From BRH-c54 sp032251145 (GTDB lineage: Bacteria > Bacteroidota > Bacteroidia > Flavobacteriales_E > Vicingaceae): a stretch of 15,055 nt of DNA. Shown here in pieces: positions 1 to 5,827 of the stretch. The translations under genes and the position numbers were made by a program. The notes beneath the pieces are model-generated. The model saw nothing but the letters and a program-made list of their open reading frames with translations. It was not told the DNA's origin and did not search any database. Position 1 is the first letter of the stretch, and every line of letters begins with the position of its first letter. The stretch lies in NCBI GenBank assembly GCA_032251145.1, contig JAVVER010000082.1, positions 1 through 15,055 of the forward strand, given 5' to 3'.

Positions 1-143
1 TCAATATATTGTACTATTGGTGTTTTATTAACAAAGGACTTTAAACAACTTCATTGAATACTTTTCATCTTTTTACACACGAGTACCTTTCTTACCATTA
101 AATATAATGGATAACAATACGCTTGATTGATAAAAAAATGATT

Positions 144-1496
144 TTATTGTTTTACCACTTTTAAATTAGTGGTTGTGGTAATGCTTCTTAATTGAATTAC
201 ATATATTCCCTTTGCCCAATGTGTGGTGTTAAATACAAAACTATTGCTAAGAGCTACTTGTTGTTCTACTATTCTGCCTGATACATCAAACACCATTATT
301 TTAGTATTGGTGCTTATTCCTTTTATGATAAGACCATCGGTAAACGGATTGGGATACAATATTGGTGCTGGAAAGTATTCCTCCTCTTCTTCCTCATTTT
401 CTTCCTCTACTGGCATAGTTACTTTTTTGTATTTGAACACAAAAATGTCATTATCTCCTAATGGCCCTTCTTGTGCATAGCCTGTCACCAAATAATTGCC
501 TTCATTGTCAACTATTAATTTTCTAGCCTCTTCATTTAAAGGAAATGTAGTTAATGACCACCGGTACAATATCGTATCTTTTATTACTTGTCCACACTTA
601 TTTGTCCAATACAACCTTACATCTTTTCCCCACTGTTGCTGATAATTCTCTCCTACATACAACCAATTGTTATGGGCATCTATCGGTTGAAAATCGTATT
701 TTACACCTAAAAAGGTGCTGTCGCAACTTTTAGTTATATTTCCTACTAAATCTAAGTACAACAATTTTCTTAGTGAATTAAGCCCCGATTGTATCGCTCC
801 TTCTATCACTAATTCTGTTTTATCAAATGTTTGCCTAATATATTCAGGTTTAAAAATAGGAACATTAATAGTATCTATTTGAGTAAAATCATTGTTGATA
901 ATAAAAAGGTTAGCTGTACTGTCTGCATTTATCACATAAATTTTATTGTTCACTACTGTTAATCCTTTTATTTCAAAAGTGTCTATTCTTGCCAATATAT
1001 TAAAATTATTATCCACTTTTACTAATGCTCCTGCTCCATGATAATTAATAGTTGCTAACAAATTTCCATCAGGTGCTAACCATACTTTATATACTTCACT
1101 CCCTAAATTGGCGGAATCTCTTACCGTAAAAAGAGTATCCCCACTAGCATCCAATTTTATTAAAAAACTATCATAATCACTCCCTCCTTTATATATTTTA
1201 GCTGAAACAACAAAGTTGTTATTCACAGTTTCACATATTGAATTTATAATTCCTGGACTACCAATATTATTGGTTTTTTCCCACAAAACATTTCCACCTG
1301 TATCTATTTTTGCTAAATACAAACTCAGACCTCCTAATGAACCTAAAACTAAATAATTACCATCTTGGACAGCAATCATATCTTTTGAATAATCTGTACT
1401 AGGAGTTCCCAATGCAATTTGCCAAATAAACTGACCTTTAATGGTGGTTACCATTAAAAAAAAGACAAGGGCTAATATGTAATTCTTTAATTGCAT
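144..1496 (-). CDS. Secreted beta-propeller-like protein with T9SS type A sorting domain
   Basis: This encodes a 450-residue exported protein of unknown specific function. The N-terminus is a signal peptide (lysine at residue 4, a hydrophobic core, probable cleavage after KGQ near residue 22). Residues about 25-355 contain recurring blade-like units of the form [FY]LxKxDxxGNxLW (KIDTGGNVLWEK, IKLDASGDTLF, VKVDNNFNILA) alternating with DGNYLVLG / EGNYLVTG strands. This pattern is common in Bacteroidota secreted propeller repeats. Residues 364-373 are an acidic linker (nine Glu and one Asn), followed by a sorting domain at about 379-450 with YPNP at 381-384, VFDVSGR, KGIYVIQL and a C-terminal VVKQ. 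The protein is expected to cross the inner membrane by Sec and the outer membrane by T9SS, with the C-terminal domain then removed. It is divergent from the HTH gene at 1693. The truncated gene at 14230 has the same repeat style. Family assignment is confident; function is unknown. Confidence 0.9.
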   Translation of the reverse strand: MQLKNYILALVFFLMVTTIKGQFIWQIALGTPSTDYSKDMIAVQDGNYLVLGSLGGLSLYLAKIDTGGNVLWEKTNNIGSPGIINSICETVNNNFVVSAKIYKGGSDYDSFLIKLDASGDTLFTVRDSANLGSEVYKVWLAPDGNLLATINYHGAGALVKVDNNFNILARIDTFEIKGLTVVNNKIYVINADSTANLFIINNDFTQIDTINVPIFKPEYIRQTFDKTELVIEGAIQSGLNSLRKLLYLDLVGNITKSCDSTFLGVKYDFQPIDAHNNWLYVGENYQQQWGKDVRLYWTNKCGQVIKDTILYRWSLTTFPLNEEARKLIVDNEGNYLVTGYAQEGPLGDNDIFVFKYKKVTMPVEEENEEEEEEYFPAPILYPNPFTDGLIIKGISTNTKIMVFDVSGRIVEQQVALSNSFVFNTTHWAKGIYVIQLRSITTTTNLKVVKQ

Positions 1497-1534
1497 TACT
1501 TTTTTTCACTGTTTTTTCATACGCATTTAATTTA

Positions 1535-1566
1535 TAAAGGTAAACAATTTCTCGCATTTGCTACAA
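1535..1566 (-). promoter_or_regulatory. Candidate Bacteroidota promoter for the 144-1496 gene
   Basis: On the minus strand, TTG (1566-1564) is followed after 21 nt by TACCTTTA (1542-1535). This matches the known Bacteroidota pattern TTG-N17-23-TAnnTTTG at all but the last base. It would give a leader of about 30 nt before the start codon at 1496. The site lies inside the duplicated segment, and the same arrangement recurs in copy B. It is inferred from motif and spacing only. Confidence 0.4.
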
Positions 1567-1628
1567 GGGTTGGGTTATTTCTTGGTAAAATGTTGTTTTA
1601 CAGTGTAAATATAGTAAAAAATAACAAC

Positions 1629-1648
1629 TAACATACAATAGTATGTTA
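1629..1648. promoter_or_regulatory. Palindrome upstream of HTH copy A, candidate operator
   Basis: TAACATAC-AATA-GTATGTTA is a perfect inverted repeat with 8-bp arms and a 4-nt spacer, ending 44 nt before the HTH start codon. Its size and position suit a dimeric XRE regulator acting on its own gene and perhaps on the divergent gene. A second, shorter inverted repeat (GTAAAA-TGTTG-TTTTAC, 1585-1601) lies upstream. Operator function is inferred. Confidence 0.5.
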
Positions 1649-1692
1649 ATAAGTTTTCTATAAAAGTTCAAATTGCTTGAAAATACTGCAAC

Positions 1693-1917
1693 ATGAACAA
1701 GTCAAAAGAATTAATTCTACTTGGTAAAAGAATACGAAAACTTAGAATGGAGAGAGGCTTATCACAAGCAAAACTAGGTATTAAAATATTGAAAGACCAA
1801 CAATCAATTCATAAGGTGGAAGTTGGGGAATTTAACCCAACATACATTTACTTACTCGAGATATCTGAAGGACTTGATATTTCAATTTCAGAATTACTTG
1901 ACTTTGAAAGAAAGTAA
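1693..1917 (+). CDS. XRE-family HTH transcriptional regulator, copy A
   Basis: This is a 74-residue cytoplasmic protein that is almost entirely one helix-turn-helix domain of the Cro/C1/XRE type. Residues 11-22 (GKRIRKLRMERG) form the first helix, GLSQAKLG (22-29) begins the HTH, DQQSIHKVEVGEFNPT (35-50) holds the recognition helix and the conserved E-x-G-E-x-x-P motif, and YLLEISEGLDISISELL (53-69) closes the fold. No effector or sensor domain is present, so it probably binds DNA as a dimer. It differs from copy B at only L9/Q9 and M19/I19. It starts divergently from the secreted propeller gene (start codons 196 nt apart) and converges with the gene at 1970-2767. No toxin, HipA or phage gene is adjacent. 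The regulatory target is unknown; the palindrome at 1629-1648 is the obvious candidate. Confidence 0.9.
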   Translation: MNKSKELILLGKRIRKLRMERGLSQAKLGIKILKDQQSIHKVEVGEFNPTYIYLLEISEGLDISISELLDFERK

Positions 1918-1969
1918 AGTTCTTCTTCTGAGAACTACTCAATTAAAAGATAAATAACCTCTCTTTCCA

Positions 1970-2767
1970 TTAATTTTTAATGATTTTTTTAGTTACTTTT
2001 TGTGTATTACTTAACACCTCTAAAAAATAAACTCCTTGTGGCAAATCCTGTAAATTAAGCACTGTTTTATTAGCTGTAGCTCTAAGTTGTTGCATTACTC
2101 TTCCGCTAATATCCATTAAAACCAACTGAACGGAAGAGGGTTGCTTACCCTCAATTTCTACCGTAAATTCATTAACGGTAGGATTAGGATAAACTTGAAC
2201 ATCAGCAAATGAACCCACCTTTTCCTCCACACTTAAATTAGGATTATCATTTAAAATAAAAGTTAAAGGAAAATGGTCTTGGCTGCCCCAAGTAAACGAA
2301 GGCAACACTACAGAATCTTGTAATAACAAACTGAATCCATGCCCAGTATTAGGATTAAAAAAGAACCAATCGTTATCAAAAATTACTTCATTAAATGTAC
2401 AAGATAAATTGTGATTAAACAACAACGAAGTATCCCACCTTACTATTATAGGATAAACATAATTTTGTGAACGTATTTGACTACTAAAACCACAAGATAT
2501 TGAAGGATAAGCAAACGTTTTTCCTGAATCTGCAGCACTAGTTATATACATATACACATGAAAGGCAGAAGAGGTTAAATCTTGAGGTTTTTCTCCCAAT
2601 GCCGTATCTATTCCCCAAGTAGCTGTAGAGTCCAAAACATACCAAAGTGTATCTTTTGTGTTGTTAGCATCTTCAAAAGCTAAATAAAATTTAAACTCCG
2701 GTGGCTGCTGTGCTGTTGTTTTTAGTGCAAAAAAGAGCATGAGTATCGTAAATAATATATTTTTCAT
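1970..2767 (-). CDS. T9SS-exported protein of unknown function, paralogue of 3374-4285
   Basis: This is a 265-residue exported protein. It has a signal peptide starting MKNILFTILML with cleavage near KTTAQ (residue 19-20). The body is beta-rich and contains no enzyme motif I recognise. A sorting domain occupies about 190-265 (YPNP at 193-196, LMDISGRV, LPQGVYFLEVL, terminal KKIIKN). The N-terminal body is clearly related to the protein at 3374-4285: both have FEDxxxxKDT, then SATxxIDTA and an E shortly after, and both share a Y-P-I segment in mid-protein. The gene lies between the two HTH duplicates, convergent with copy A and divergent from copy B, whose upstream region carries a candidate minus-strand promoter about 160 nt from this start. 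Export and family are confident; function is unknown. Confidence 0.88.
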   Translation of the reverse strand: MKNILFTILMLFFALKTTAQQPPEFKFYLAFEDANNTKDTLWYVLDSTATWGIDTALGEKPQDLTSSAFHVYMYITSAADSGKTFAYPSISCGFSSQIRSQNYVYPIIVRWDTSLLFNHNLSCTFNEVIFDNDWFFFNPNTGHGFSLLLQDSVVLPSFTWGSQDHFPLTFILNDNPNLSVEEKVGSFADVQVYPNPTVNEFTVEIEGKQPSSVQLVLMDISGRVMQQLRATANKTVLNLQDLPQGVYFLEVLSNTQKVTKKIIKN

Positions 2768-2935
2768 CTGTTTATATTTATTGTTTTTTATTGGTCAGAT
2801 GGAAGTCACCTATAATCATTTCTTTATGTGTTGAAATTTTTAACATGGCTCGTTTCATAATAAAGAGTTCTGTAATTAAAAAGTAAATTATATATCGTTA
2901 CTACTAAGTTGGTGCTTTCATACGTATTTGATTTA

Positions 2936-2968
2936 TAAAGGTAAACAATTTCCCGCATTTAATTACAA
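2936..2968 (-). promoter_or_regulatory. Candidate Bacteroidota promoter in duplication copy B
   Basis: On the minus strand, TTG (2968-2966) is followed after 22 nt by TACCTTTA (2943-2936), the counterpart of the site in copy A. It points at the secreted gene starting at 2767 and would give a leader of about 160 nt. The 1-nt spacer difference comes from the single indel between the copies. Motif-only evidence. Confidence 0.33.
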
Positions 2969-3029
2969 GGGTTGGGTTATTTCTTGGTAAAATGTTGTTT
3001 TATGGTGTAAATATAGTAAAAAATAACAA

Positions 3030-3051
3030 TTAACATATAATAGTATGTTAA
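3030..3051. promoter_or_regulatory. Palindrome upstream of HTH copy B, candidate operator
   Basis: TTAACATAT-AATA-GTATGTTAA has 9-bp arms with one innermost mismatch (T opposite G). It is equivalent to the 1629-1648 site: copy B gains an outer A-T pair while losing the inner one. Its distance to the HTH start codon matches copy A. Operator function is inferred. Confidence 0.48.
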
Positions 3052-3094
3052 TAAGTTTTCTATAAAAGTTCAAATTGCTTGAAAATACTGCAAC

Positions 3095-3319
3095 ATGAAC
3101 AAGTCAAAAGAATTAATTCAACTTGGTAAAAGAATACGAAAACTTAGAATTGAGAGAGGCTTATCACAAGCAAAATTGGGTATTAAAATATTAAAAGACC
3201 AACAATCAATTCATAAGGTGGAAGTTGGGGAATTTAATCCAACATACATTTACTTACTTGAAATATCTGAAGGACTTGATATTTCAATTTCAGAATTACT
3301 TGACTTTGAAAGAAAATAA
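3095..3319 (+). CDS. XRE-family HTH transcriptional regulator, copy B
   Basis: This is a 74-residue single-domain HTH protein, paralogous to the one at 1693-1917 with two substitutions (Q9, I19). Of the nine nucleotide differences between the coding regions, seven are synonymous, so both copies appear to be under selection. All helix-turn-helix features of copy A are retained, including SQAKLG and the E-x-G-E-x-x-P segment. It is divergent from the secreted gene at 1970-2767, and 54 nt separate it from the downstream secreted gene at 3374 on the same strand, so read-through or co-transcription with that gene is possible. The two proteins could heterodimerise. No partner toxin was found. The function as a DNA-binding regulator is inferred from the fold. 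Confidence 0.9.
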   Translation: MNKSKELIQLGKRIRKLRIERGLSQAKLGIKILKDQQSIHKVEVGEFNPTYIYLLEISEGLDISISELLDFERK

Positions 3320-3356
3320 ACTCTTACTAAGAAAGAGAAAAATTAGTACCTTTATC

Positions 3357-3374
3357 ATGAAAAATATATTCTAA
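3357..3374 (+). other. Five-codon mini-ORF overlapping the next start codon
   Basis: ATG at 3357 opens a five-codon frame (M-K-N-I-F) whose TAA stop shares its last A with the start codon at 3374 (TAATG). Its first 14 nt, ATGAAAAATATATT, are identical to the first 14 nt of the paralogous secreted gene that starts at 2767. It may be a relic of the ancestral start, a coupling leader peptide, or chance in AT-rich DNA. Confidence 0.3.
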
Positions 3375-4285
3375 TGTTTTTAAAAAGGTGTTTTATACTA
3401 ATAATTACCCTGTTATGCTTTTTACCAGTAAAAAGTCAAGGGACTTATGAATCAATAATTACATTGTATTTTGAAGATAATGCAGGTAGAAAAGACACCA
3501 TAACTTTTGGAATGAGCGACAGTGCAACAGTAGATATTGATACTGCTTTTAATGAAGTAGATATTTATGGAACAGCTTATGACAGCCTTGACATTAGGAT
3601 TATTCAACGAGATACCAATAATTATGAGTGTATTGGAAATTACCTTTATTCAACACAAAACGACCCACAGTTTTTTACCACAAATAGAGATTTAAAAACG
3701 GATATTCGAGATATTAATTTTTCAAATACCAATCCAATTAATTTTTGGACGATTGATAATACCTTTGAAATTGCATTTCGTAATTTCGATTACCCCATTA
3801 CTATCAAAGCTGATAAACAAAAGTTTGAAAATACCATGTTTTCTGGATGGAGTGATTTTAAAGCACTTTACCCTGATTGTAATCCTGATAGTTACTATAA
3901 TACGTTTTCTAATTATACTGACACATTAACTGCCTTTATCAATAACTCTTATTTGGATTCAGTAACTATACATGACACATCCATAACCTATTTAATCTTT
4001 GGTTATCAAACACATGTGAGCATCAACGAATTTAGTAAAACAACGCCAACTTGGAAAATTCAACCTAATCCTACTCAGAGTAACATTACACTTAGTGGGA
4101 TAAGTATTTTTGACGGAAAAATTGAAGTGTTAAATCTTCTAGGGGAAATTATTTTTAGCCAAAACGTTTATGGTATTGAAAACACCTCTGTTACTGTTGA
4201 GCATCTAAAAAATGGCATTTATTTTATTCGTTATTACGATAACGAAACCAAGACTTATTCTACTAATAAATTGATTAAAAATTAG
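3374..4285 (+). CDS. T9SS-exported protein of unknown function, paralogue of 1970-2767
   Basis: This is a 303-residue exported protein. Its signal peptide begins MFLKRCFILIITLL and is probably cleaved near PVKS/QG (residues 21-22). The body resembles the 265-residue protein at 1970-2767: YFEDNAGRKDT matches AFEDANNTKDT, and SATVDIDTAFNE matches SATWGIDTALGE. The sorting domain spans about 226-303, with QPNP at 230-233 in place of YPNP, VLNLLGEI, LKNGIYFIRYY and terminal NKLIKN. It follows HTH copy B by 54 nt and ends 84 nt from the convergent lipoprotein gene. The start at 3374 is the only one that yields a signal peptide; an ATG 17 nt upstream is out of frame and closes after five codons. 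There is no recognisable catalytic motif. Confidence 0.88.
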   Translation: MFLKRCFILIITLLCFLPVKSQGTYESIITLYFEDNAGRKDTITFGMSDSATVDIDTAFNEVDIYGTAYDSLDIRIIQRDTNNYECIGNYLYSTQNDPQFFTTNRDLKTDIRDINFSNTNPINFWTIDNTFEIAFRNFDYPITIKADKQKFENTMFSGWSDFKALYPDCNPDSYYNTFSNYTDTLTAFINNSYLDSVTIHDTSITYLIFGYQTHVSINEFSKTTPTWKIQPNPTQSNITLSGISIFDGKIEVLNLLGEIIFSQNVYGIENTSVTVEHLKNGIYFIRYYDNETKTYSTNKLIKN

Positions 4286-4369
4286 TACTTCTGAAAAAAA
4301 AATAGAAACTAAATTAAAAGATTACTTTAGAAACAACAAGCGTTAACCACAAAAGCATTTTGAATAATT

Positions 4370-4945
4370 CTACTTATTCTTCTCTTCAAACCCTTTTACA
4401 ATTTCATCAAGCGATTTTCCTTGCAATTTAATAGACTCTTTAGCACTTTCAGCCAAAGGGTGGTCGGGATATTTATCTATAAATTCTTGATAAAACATTT
4501 TAGCATTTTCATCTTCATTAAGCATATCTCCAACAATAGTTGCTTTATAAAACAATGCCAAAGGAGCTCTTTCATGGTCAGGGTCTCTTTCTAACAATCC
4601 GTTAAGATGTTTTATAGCTAAATGCGGTTTGTTTATTGCTCTTGCTAATTCTCCTGCTCTAAACTGATATTCTTTAGAGATGCTTTCAAAACTATGATGT
4701 CTTAAAAAATCTTCATAAGCCAACAGCAATTTTTCTGCAACTTCTCTATGAACACCTGTAGTATCATTCGCCAAAATCAACGAATAATTATCAATTAAAG
4801 CAATTCTTTCTTCAATAGTATCAACTATGGTGTCTTTTACTTCTTCGTTTTTTTCAATAACAATATCTTGGTCTGAAGAGCCTGAACAAGCTACAAAAAC
4901 ACCCAATAAGGCAACACTTGTAAAAATTAACGCTTTTTTTATCAT
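4370..4945 (-). CDS. TPR-like lipoprotein, second gene of the def operon
   Basis: This is a 191-residue probable lipoprotein. The signal segment ends in the lipobox-like FVAC with Cys20 as the lipidation site, followed by SGSSDQ and an acidic stretch. Residues about 66-173 are alpha-helical and fit tetratricopeptide-type hairpins (AEKLLLAYEDFLRHH, FRAGELARAINKPHLAIKHL, AKMFYQEFIDKYPDHPLAESA). The last unit is typical of bacterial TPR proteins such as BamD/YbgF-like factors, but the protein is shorter than these and I do not assign it to either. Its ATG overlaps the TGA stop of def by 4 nt (ATGA), implying one transcript and translational coupling. It is probably periplasm-facing and membrane-anchored; its role is unknown, perhaps as a scaffold. 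Confidence 0.85.
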   Translation of the reverse strand: MIKKALIFTSVALLGVFVACSGSSDQDIVIEKNEEVKDTIVDTIEERIALIDNYSLILANDTTGVHREVAEKLLLAYEDFLRHHSFESISKEYQFRAGELARAINKPHLAIKHLNGLLERDPDHERAPLALFYKATIVGDMLNEDENAKMFYQEFIDKYPDHPLAESAKESIKLQGKSLDEIVKGFEEKNK

Positions 4946-5520
4946 AATGATTTATTTTTTAATAATGGAAATTTCATTCTGTAACCCACTTTAATTTCAC
5001 CTTTTACGATAGCATTTAGTCGGCTTTTAATTAATTGTTTTTTTAGTGGATTAATTTTATCGATAAACAAAATACCCTCAATATGGTCATATTCGTGCTG
5101 TACAACTCTTGCTCCTAATCCATCTAACTTTTCTTCCACCAATTCAAAGTTTTCATTGTAATATTCAATAGTCAGTTCAGGTTTTCTAGCAACTTCTTCT
5201 CTAATTCCCGGAATACTTAAACAGCCTTCTTCAAACTTCCATTCTTTACCTTTTTCTTCAATAATAATGGGGTTGATGAACACTCGTTTAAAACCCTCTA
5301 ATTCAGGAGCTTCTCCATCTTCATTAAAGCCTGCTGCATCAACAATAAACAAACGTATAGGTAATCCTATTTGTGGAGCTGCCAACCCAACACCTTTTGA
5401 ATGATACATGGTTTCAAACATATCAGCAATAAGTTGTTTTAGGTCAGGATAGTTAGCATCTATCTCTTCGGTTTCTTTTCTCAAAACCGGATCTCCGTAA
5501 GCTACAATTGGTAATATCAT
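4942..5520 (-). CDS. def: Peptide deformylase
   Basis: This 192-residue cytoplasmic metalloenzyme removes the formyl group from the N-terminal formyl-methionine of new proteins, a step needed before methionine aminopeptidase acts. All three family motifs are intact: motif I GVGLAAPQ (43-50), motif II EGCLS (98-102) with metal ligand Cys100, and motif III HEYDH (142-146) with ligands His142 and His146 and catalytic Glu143. The length is normal for a bacterial def. The start MILPIVAYGDPVLR is the usual N-terminus. It overlaps the downstream lipoprotein gene by 4 nt and is divergent from apbE across a 307-nt region. The enzyme normally uses Fe2+ or another divalent metal. Confidence 0.98.
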   Translation of the reverse strand: MILPIVAYGDPVLRKETEEIDANYPDLKQLIADMFETMYHSKGVGLAAPQIGLPIRLFIVDAAGFNEDGEAPELEGFKRVFINPIIIEEKGKEWKFEEGCLSIPGIREEVARKPELTIEYYNENFELVEEKLDGLGARVVQHEYDHIEGILFIDKINPLKKQLIKSRLNAIVKGEIKVGYRMKFPLLKNKSL

Positions 5521-5622
5521 AAAACAAAATTAGCAATATTTTTTTGTTTCTTTGTCGATAAATTTATTGACAACATTTAACACTTATATAAGTTTTGATA
5601 AAACAACACTCATTTGCTAAGG

Positions 5623-5740
5623 TTACACAAATTTAAAAGAGTAATTTTCACTTATTATCACAAATTAAAAACATCAAAGATGTTTTTTGTGGTAATTTTT
5701 CGGCAGCTTCAAAAATTTGTGTAATACATGTTAATTTGTG
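5623..5740. repeat. Nested inverted-repeat cluster built on ATTTGTG
   Basis: TTACACAAATTT (5623-5634) is the exact reverse complement of AAATTTGTGTAA (5713-5724), and CACAAATTAA (5659-5668) is the exact reverse complement of TTAATTTGTG (5731-5740). The core ATTTGTG therefore occurs four times, two in each orientation. The first arm also contains the minus-strand -7-like TAAATTTG. It could be a multi-site operator, paired divergent promoters or a folded RNA. Confidence 0.6.
5667..5687. repeat. 9-bp hairpin in the def/apbE intergenic region
   Basis: AAAAACATC-AAA-GATGTTTTT forms perfect 9-bp arms with a 3-nt loop. It resembles a small terminator on either strand, but both neighbouring genes start, rather than end, here. 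It is the centre of the larger nested repeat cluster. Confidence 0.55.
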
Positions 5741-5827
5741 TCAGAAAAAATGTATTTATAAATTTAAATTATAAAGCAAATCATTTATCCGAATAAAAAT
5801 ATAATTAATTCCAACATAAACGAACCA

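Larger units (their letters stand above)
1515..1917 (+). repeat. Direct duplication, copy A (HTH gene plus 5' region)
   Basis: This segment matches 2916-3319 in the same orientation. By eye, the 178-nt upstream part differs by about nine substitutions and one 1-nt indel, and the 225-nt coding part by nine substitutions. The 56 nt directly before the start codon (1637-1692) are identical in both copies. Similarity stops abruptly at the stop codon on the right and near TTTCATACG on the left. No transposase or terminal inverted repeat flanks it. Confidence 0.92.
2768..3094. other. Intergenic region between divergent secreted gene and HTH copy B
   Basis: This is 327 bases without a gene. Positions 2768-2915 are AT-rich, specific to this locus, and contain no structure I could support. 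From 2916 onward the sequence is the upstream part of duplication copy B, with the candidate minus-strand promoter (2936-2968) and the palindrome (3030-3051). Confidence 0.8.
2916..3319 (+). repeat. Direct duplication, copy B (HTH gene plus 5' region)
   Basis: This is the second copy of the segment at 1515-1917, about 95% identical by eye and in the same orientation. The start points of the two copies are about 1.4 kb apart, with an inverted secreted-protein gene between them. Similarity ends at the HTH stop codon. Confidence 0.92.
5521..5827. other. Divergent def/apbE intergenic region with nested inverted repeats
   Basis: This is 307 bases without a gene. It contains a perfect 12-nt palindrome ACTTATATAAGT (5582-5593), long-range inverted repeats at 5623-5634 / 5713-5724 and 5659-5668 / 5731-5740, and a short hairpin at 5667-5687. 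A minus-strand TAAATTTG (5635-5628) matches the Bacteroidota -7 element and could serve def with a leader of about 100 nt, but the nearest TTG lies 25 nt upstream of it, slightly too far. I see no convincing apbE promoter. Confidence 0.6.

Noticed and set aside
1..143. Possible gene or terminator at the left edge
   Set aside because: There is no open frame; only a weak CCATTA-AATA-TAATGG hairpin without a T-tract was seen.
223..480. Plus-strand open frame of 85 codons
   Set aside because: It lies antisense within the secreted propeller gene; its serine run is just the complement of the poly-Glu linker and it has no family features.
1918..1936. Hairpin AGTTCT-N7-AGAACT after HTH copy A as a terminator
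   Set aside because: The 6-bp stem is not followed by a T-tract and it is absent after copy B.
1515..3319. Insertion sequence or MITE as the cause of the duplication
   Set aside because: No transposase, terminal inverted repeats or target-site duplication could be seen at the copy boundaries.
1693..3319. Toxin-antitoxin system based on the small HTH proteins
   Set aside because: No toxin-like gene is adjacent; the neighbours all have signal peptides and sorting domains.
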